This document shows, piece after piece, positions 5,757 through 8,733 of a stretch of 8,733 nucleotides of DNA. Location of the stretch: positions 1 to 8,733 of the forward strand of contig JALHOI010000109.1 in the NCBI GenBank assembly GCA_022843085.1. Reading direction: 5' to 3'. The position numbers and the translations under genes were made by a program. The notes beneath the pieces are model-generated. The model was given only the letters and a program-made list of their open reading frames with translations, made no database searches and had not been told where the DNA came from. Positions within the stretch are counted from its first letter, which is position 1; each line of letters opens with the position of its first letter. The stretch comes from Pseudobdellovibrionaceae bacterium. Lineage in GTDB: Bacteria > Bdellovibrionota > Bdellovibrionia > Bdellovibrionales > JAMPXM01.

Positions 5757-6239
5757 ATGAAATTCAGTCGTTTAGTAAGTTTGTTATCGAGTGTCGTTGT
5801 TGCGAGTGTTGTTTCGGCTTCAGAAGCTTCGGCGCGCGGAGGCGCCATTGGTGGCGGTGAAGTGAATATGTATCCGATCCTCAGCTGCGCGGCAGAATCG
5901 ATAGATCCAACTTTTCCGTCTGCGACTGCAAAAGTCGTTGTCATGGGGGAAGCAACTTACGAGGGTCGCTTGATGCCGCATATCACACTGACCGTCGGGC
6001 TGTTCGATGCCAACGACGTGGGTCTCCTCTATCTGCCCACGCAAACACTTCCGGCCGAATTTGATCCTTCGGATCTTAAGACCTACCAGTATGCACAGAC
6101 GCTTCCGAACGAACCGAATCTTTTGACCTCAACGTTTCAGGTCAACGGCACGAGTGGGTACCTGGTCTCAGCGACCAACGCATCTTACGTTGAGGAGTTG
6201 CGTCTGACTGAATGCGAATACGTTGCGCACGTACAGTAG
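5757..6239 (+). CDS. Small exported protein of unknown function
   Basis: A 160-residue protein with a clear Sec signal peptide: MKFSR, a hydrophobic core LVSLLSSVVVASVVS, and a likely signal peptidase I site after ASEASA (residue 26). There is no lipobox Cys. The mature part starts RGGAIGGGEVN, and then has alternating hydrophobic residues of a beta-rich domain (AKVVVMGEATYEG, HITLTVGLF). Two cysteines are in the mature part (LSC near the start and TEC near the end) and could form a disulfide joining both termini. No retention signal or membrane helix is visible, so it is probably periplasmic or secreted. I do not recognise the family. It is divergent to the TIGR02147 regulator, which I infer may control it. 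The stop is 7 bases from the stop of the convergent 111-residue gene. Confidence 0.75.
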   Translation: MKFSRLVSLLSSVVVASVVSASEASARGGAIGGGEVNMYPILSCAAESIDPTFPSATAKVVVMGEATYEGRLMPHITLTVGLFDANDVGLLYLPTQTLPAEFDPSDLKTYQYAQTLPNEPNLLTSTFQVNGTSGYLVSATNASYVEELRLTECEYVAHVQ

Positions 6240-6246
6240 TCGATAG

Positions 6247-6582
6247 CTACTTTCGAGCGAGATACTGAAGAACGTGATCAATATCGTAAAATGCAATCGA
6301 TTCGATATCGTTGAAGTTCAAGTAGACGATGTCACGCGCGTGGTCGGTGTCTGTTTTCAGCAAAAGGCTGACGATCAGATGCCGATCTTTTGAACCCGGC
6401 GCGGTGCCGCCATTCACCAGGTAGCCACCAAATTGTGCGCCCGAACGCATCGTCAGACTGACTCGCGGGTTTTCAAAGTCAGGGCTATCACCGAATTTTT
6501 CATACACGCGCAACCAATGATCGATGGCGGCTTGAGGTGAAAGGGGCATTAGATTGTCTCGCAGAGTCTTCACGCTTAGCAT
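6247..6582 (-). CDS. 111-residue protein of unknown function, possible Sm-like beta core
   Basis: A soluble protein with an N-terminal helix (SPQAAIDHWLRVYEKF, 15-30) followed by a beta-rich part (38-104): RVSLTMRSGAQFGGYLV, RHLIVSLLLKT, DIVYLNFNDIESIAFYDID. The order 'VxLxxxxGxxxxGxL' followed by a late 'ND-IESI' resembles the Sm1/Sm2 strands of LSm/Hfq-type small barrels, but the match is a visual one and the RNA-binding residues are not conserved. No signal peptide or cysteine. The ATG at 6582 has no Shine-Dalgarno sequence; the in-frame ATG at 6549 (residue 12) has a weak GAGA 7 bases upstream and may be the true start. It follows the EpmA-like gene on the same strand after 90 bases, which contain only a short loop-poor inverted repeat. 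Confidence 0.6.
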   Translation of the reverse strand: MLSVKTLRDNLMPLSPQAAIDHWLRVYEKFGDSPDFENPRVSLTMRSGAQFGGYLVNGGTAPGSKDRHLIVSLLLKTDTDHARDIVYLNFNDIESIAFYDIDHVLQYLARK

Positions 6583-6672
6583 TTTTTAAGGATGCACGAA
6601 GCGTCACTCGACGAGAAGAACCACCCGCTTGAGCAGTCTGAGTCTGGCCCGAGGTCGGGATCTCGTTCGACA

Positions 6673-7962
6673 CTAAGACAGAAAAGGTCGAACTTTCGAA
6701 ATCTCAGACAGATCGTGGATGACCATAAACAGTCGCTCAAGTCCCAGAGCGATGCCACCGGCCGGAGGTAAGCCTAGATCAAAACATAACAAAAGTTCTT
6801 CATCGAGCGGAACTCTTTTGCGGCCCGAATACTCGCGCTCGGCGTTGTCACTTTCAAATCGTCGTCTATTTTCTACTGGATCATTGAGTTCGTGAAATGC
6901 GTTACAAATCTCGAGGCCTCTCCAATAGACTTCGAATCGATCGGCGTAGCCGTTTGAGCCGATTCGAGCAAGCGCTGCCATCGACGGCGGGTAGTCCGAA
7001 ATGAGAAGAGGTTCATCGCTCGAAATTTCGCTTAAATGGGGCTCGATTCTTTCAAGAAAAATTCGGTGAAAGATGTCGTTGAAGCTGTCATCAGAGGTTG
7101 TTCGGACGCCCCGAAAAGCGGCGGCATGATTTAGCTCGTCTCGAGACATCGCAGGTGACAACTCGATATCGATTTGCCTCTTGAAGAGTTCAGGCATCGT
7201 TGTGAACCTCATGCGTGTCTCGGGACTCAGAAAACCAATCAGATTCACAACGTCCTGCGAAATTTCGTGAAGCGAAGCAAACGACCGATACCACTCGAGC
7301 ATGTGAAATTCGACGCGGTGATGTGGGCCACCCTCGCGGTTGCGATAACACTTCGCAATCTCGAAAATTCTGGGAAGTCCTGCCGCCAAAGCTTTTTTCA
7401 GATGAAACTCTGGCGACGTAATCAAATATTTTTCTAAATTTAAACCATCGCTTTCAATCACGACCGATAGGGGATCAAGAAAAGGTTCGGTACCTGGTGA
7501 AGGCGCTAGCGAGGGTGTCGTCATTTCTAGAAATGAATGAGATTCAAAAAAATTACGCACTCTCGTCAAAAAATCAGCCCACGCGTGCGCGCGCGACCTT
7601 ATCTGTTCGCCTGACTGTAAGCAGGTTAGAGCGTTCGGTGTCGTCATGTAGGCACCGCAGGCCGCGTAGAGAATAGCTTCGCCCAGATGGTTCACGCCGA
7701 CCCAATCACCAATCGCCAGAACTTCATGAACAGAAGGCGCACTTTCGGCCGCCCGGGGCTCGCGAAGCGATGTCTTGGACCATGAAACAACTGTGACTTC
7801 TTCCGGGCTATCCTGAATCAACAAACGAATCGACTCATCCGTCTTGTGAATGAGGCGACCGCAGCGAAAGCCTTCGTCACGAGCTTGATCATAGCTGACG
7901 TAACGAAGCCAGTGGTGAGTCAGAAAAAGATCTCGCGAGGTCTTGTAATTAGCCGACGACAT
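6673..7962 (-). CDS. epmA: EpmA-like EF-P lysine ligase (class II LysRS paralogue) with N-terminal extension
   Basis: A 429-residue class II aminoacyl-tRNA-synthetase-like enzyme. The family member EpmA (PoxA/GenX, about 325 residues) activates (R)-beta-lysine and attaches it to a conserved lysine of elongation factor P. Catalytic region about 119-429: motif 1 in FFESHSFLEMTTPSL (138-152) with PGTEPFLDP; YLITSPEFHLKKALAAGLPRIFEIAKCYRN (179-208); motif 2 with R207, E210, H215 and EFHMLEWYR (218-226); then YPPSMAALARI, ADRFEVYWRGLEICNAFHELND (340-361); and motif 3 GIALGLERL (403-411). A405 matches Ala298 of E. coli EpmA, which in LysRS is Gly, favouring EpmA over LysRS. Residues 1-118 are extra; 35-99 (GRLI…VLAIGDWVGV) look like an OB fold, as in LysRS. 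No efp or epmB is near. It starts 9 bases after the barrel gene stop. Confidence 0.75.
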   Translation of the reverse strand: MSSANYKTSRDLFLTHHWLRYVSYDQARDEGFRCGRLIHKTDESIRLLIQDSPEEVTVVSWSKTSLREPRAAESAPSVHEVLAIGDWVGVNHLGEAILYAACGAYMTTPNALTCLQSGEQIRSRAHAWADFLTRVRNFFESHSFLEMTTPSLAPSPGTEPFLDPLSVVIESDGLNLEKYLITSPEFHLKKALAAGLPRIFEIAKCYRNREGGPHHRVEFHMLEWYRSFASLHEISQDVVNLIGFLSPETRMRFTTMPELFKRQIDIELSPAMSRDELNHAAAFRGVRTTSDDSFNDIFHRIFLERIEPHLSEISSDEPLLISDYPPSMAALARIGSNGYADRFEVYWRGLEICNAFHELNDPVENRRRFESDNAEREYSGRKRVPLDEELLLCFDLGLPPAGGIALGLERLFMVIHDLSEISKVRPFLS

Positions 7963-7971
7963 AACGTTTCA

Positions 7972-8733
7972 TTAGAACGAAAAAATCAGACCCGCACGTA
8001 GAATCGACTGCCGTTCTTGCACACCGCTTTGGCCATCGATCGGTCGACGCAAGTATCGGACTTTTCCCGAAACTTCCATGCCGAACTTAGACGTCAGCGC
8101 GAGCTGCAGACCACCGCCAACGCCGGCGCCAAACGCGAACGGCAAAGCACCGATTGCAGCACCGTTCGTGTAGATCGGCCAAAATATTTCTCCAAGGCCG
8201 ACAAGGCGGATGCGACCCCGTGGTACGTACTGATACTTAAGCTCGGCGATGGGTGAAACAATAGTTGTCGATTCGAGCGCCGACAGTGTTTGCGGATTCG
8301 GTGTTACCTGAATGAAAAACAGTCGTGCTCCCGCTGCGATCGTCCAGGCCGATTGCGCCCCGCCCAGCTGATAGATCGCATAAGTCCCCTGAAGGTCAAA
8401 AAAACCGAGTGTTTCGCTTTCAGAACGGCCGCTGCCGAACGCGGCATGAAAAGTCATTAAATCATTGCCACCAGAAGCATACGCGAACGGTGCGCTGTTA
8501 ACTTTGAACACTTTCGACTCGTATTGAGGCGCCGCAGCTTCAGCCCCCAAAGACTCGATTTCGGCGCCGAATCCAAACCACCATTTCCCCGAAACGACGC
8601 TGTGATCCGTTGCTGCAACCACCGGAGTCGTACTCTTGGAAAGCGAAAACGCGACTTTGGCGCTGGCAGGAATTCGAGTCCCTTTCGGAGTCGCGTCAGT
8701 CAAAGCGACTTGGCTTTCCGCAGGGCCGACTAC
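7972..8733 (-). CDS. Outer-membrane beta-barrel protein, C-terminal part (partial)
   Basis: The frame is open to the window edge: codons upstream of the TTG at 8703 read VVGPAESQVA with no stop, so the true start lies outside and 253 residues are visible. From about residue 48 on, alternating hydrophobic strands with Gly and aromatic residues are typical of a transmembrane beta barrel: KWWFGFGAEIES, LGFFDLQGTYAIYQLG, AWTIAAGARLFFIQV, PIAELKYQYVPRGRIRLVGLGEIFW, GAGVGGGLQLALTSKFGMEVSGKVRYL. It ends LRAGLIFSF; a terminal Phe after alternating residues is the usual BamA-recognised signal. The first 50 visible residues are not barrel-like and may be a periplasmic linker or domain. No cysteine is seen. 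The EpmA-like gene follows after 9 bases. Function beyond membrane location is unknown. Confidence 0.7.
   Translation of the reverse strand, partial: VVGPAESQVALTDATPKGTRIPASAKVAFSLSKSTTPVVAATDHSVVSGKWWFGFGAEIESLGAEAAAPQYESKVFKVNSAPFAYASGGNDLMTFHAAFGSGRSESETLGFFDLQGTYAIYQLGGAQSAWTIAAGARLFFIQVTPNPQTLSALESTTIVSPIAELKYQYVPRGRIRLVGLGEIFWPIYTNGAAIGALPFAFGAGVGGGLQLALTSKFGMEVSGKVRYLRRPIDGQSGVQERQSILRAGLIFSF

Noticed and set aside
6235..6251. AGTAG / CTACT inverted repeat between the two convergent stops
   Set aside because: Only 5 bp with a 7-base loop and no T-run; it is largely made by the two TAG stops facing each other.
6648..6659. CCCGA-GG-TCGGG inverted repeat after the EpmA-like gene
   Set aside because: The loop is too short for a full stem and no T-run follows on the - strand, so it is not a convincing terminator.
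6673..7962. Genuine lysyl-tRNA synthetase (lysS)
   Set aside because: Too short for LysRS (about 500 residues), Ala rather than Gly in motif 3, and sequence style closer to EpmA; some doubt remains because of the N-terminal extension.
7972..8703. Complete barrel protein starting at TTG 8703
   Set aside because: The frame stays open to the window edge, the TTG has no ribosome site, and no signal peptide follows it, so the gene is partial.

Overview
The window is chromosomal, protein-dense DNA of moderate GC content. It looks like a Gram-negative bacterium of the Bdellovibrio type (Bdellovibrionota). This assignment is an inference. It rests on a TIGR02147-family regulator (a family known mainly from Fibrobacter and Bdellovibrio relatives), an outer-membrane barrel protein ending in Phe, and a methyl-accepting chemotaxis-type transducer. 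I see no rRNA, tRNA, CRISPR array, insertion sequence or phage gene, and no gene-free stretch longer than 300 bases.

Left part, + strand (1-2372): the last 16 codons of an HU/IHF-type DNA-binding protein run by a one-base stop/start overlap into a GT-B family-1 glycosyltransferase. A nitroreductase-fold flavoprotein follows 4 bases later. The three look like one transcription unit. Its 3' end overlaps by 23 bases the end of the convergent unit, and an 11-bp hairpin lies inside the nitroreductase coding sequence at this junction.

Middle part, - strand (5589 down to 2350): a TIGR02147 helix-turn-helix regulator (TTG start, good Shine-Dalgarno), a 69-base gap with a perfect 14-bp palindrome, then a tightly packed trio. 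The trio is a membrane-anchored chemoreceptor-like transducer without a periplasmic sensor, an 81-residue protein of unknown role, and a 333-residue protein whose C-terminus resembles the FIST sensory domain. Overlaps of 4 bases and a gap of 1 base suggest coupled translation. I infer a self-contained sensory module: a soluble sensor (FIST-like protein) reporting to a transducer with no sensor of its own. The regulator is divergent from a small secreted protein (5757-6239, +), and the shared upstream region holds an inverted repeat that could be its operator.

Right part, - strand (8733 down to 6247): a partial outer-membrane beta-barrel protein running off the window end, then an EpmA-like (EF-P lysyl-lysine ligase / class II LysRS-like) enzyme with an unusual N-terminal extension of about 118 residues that looks like an OB fold, then a 111-residue protein of unknown function with a possible Sm-like beta core. 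No EF-P or EpmB gene is in the window.

The most unusual items are the transducer/81-residue/FIST-like operon, the OB-extended EpmA-like enzyme, and the nitroreductase-embedded hairpin at the convergent junction.
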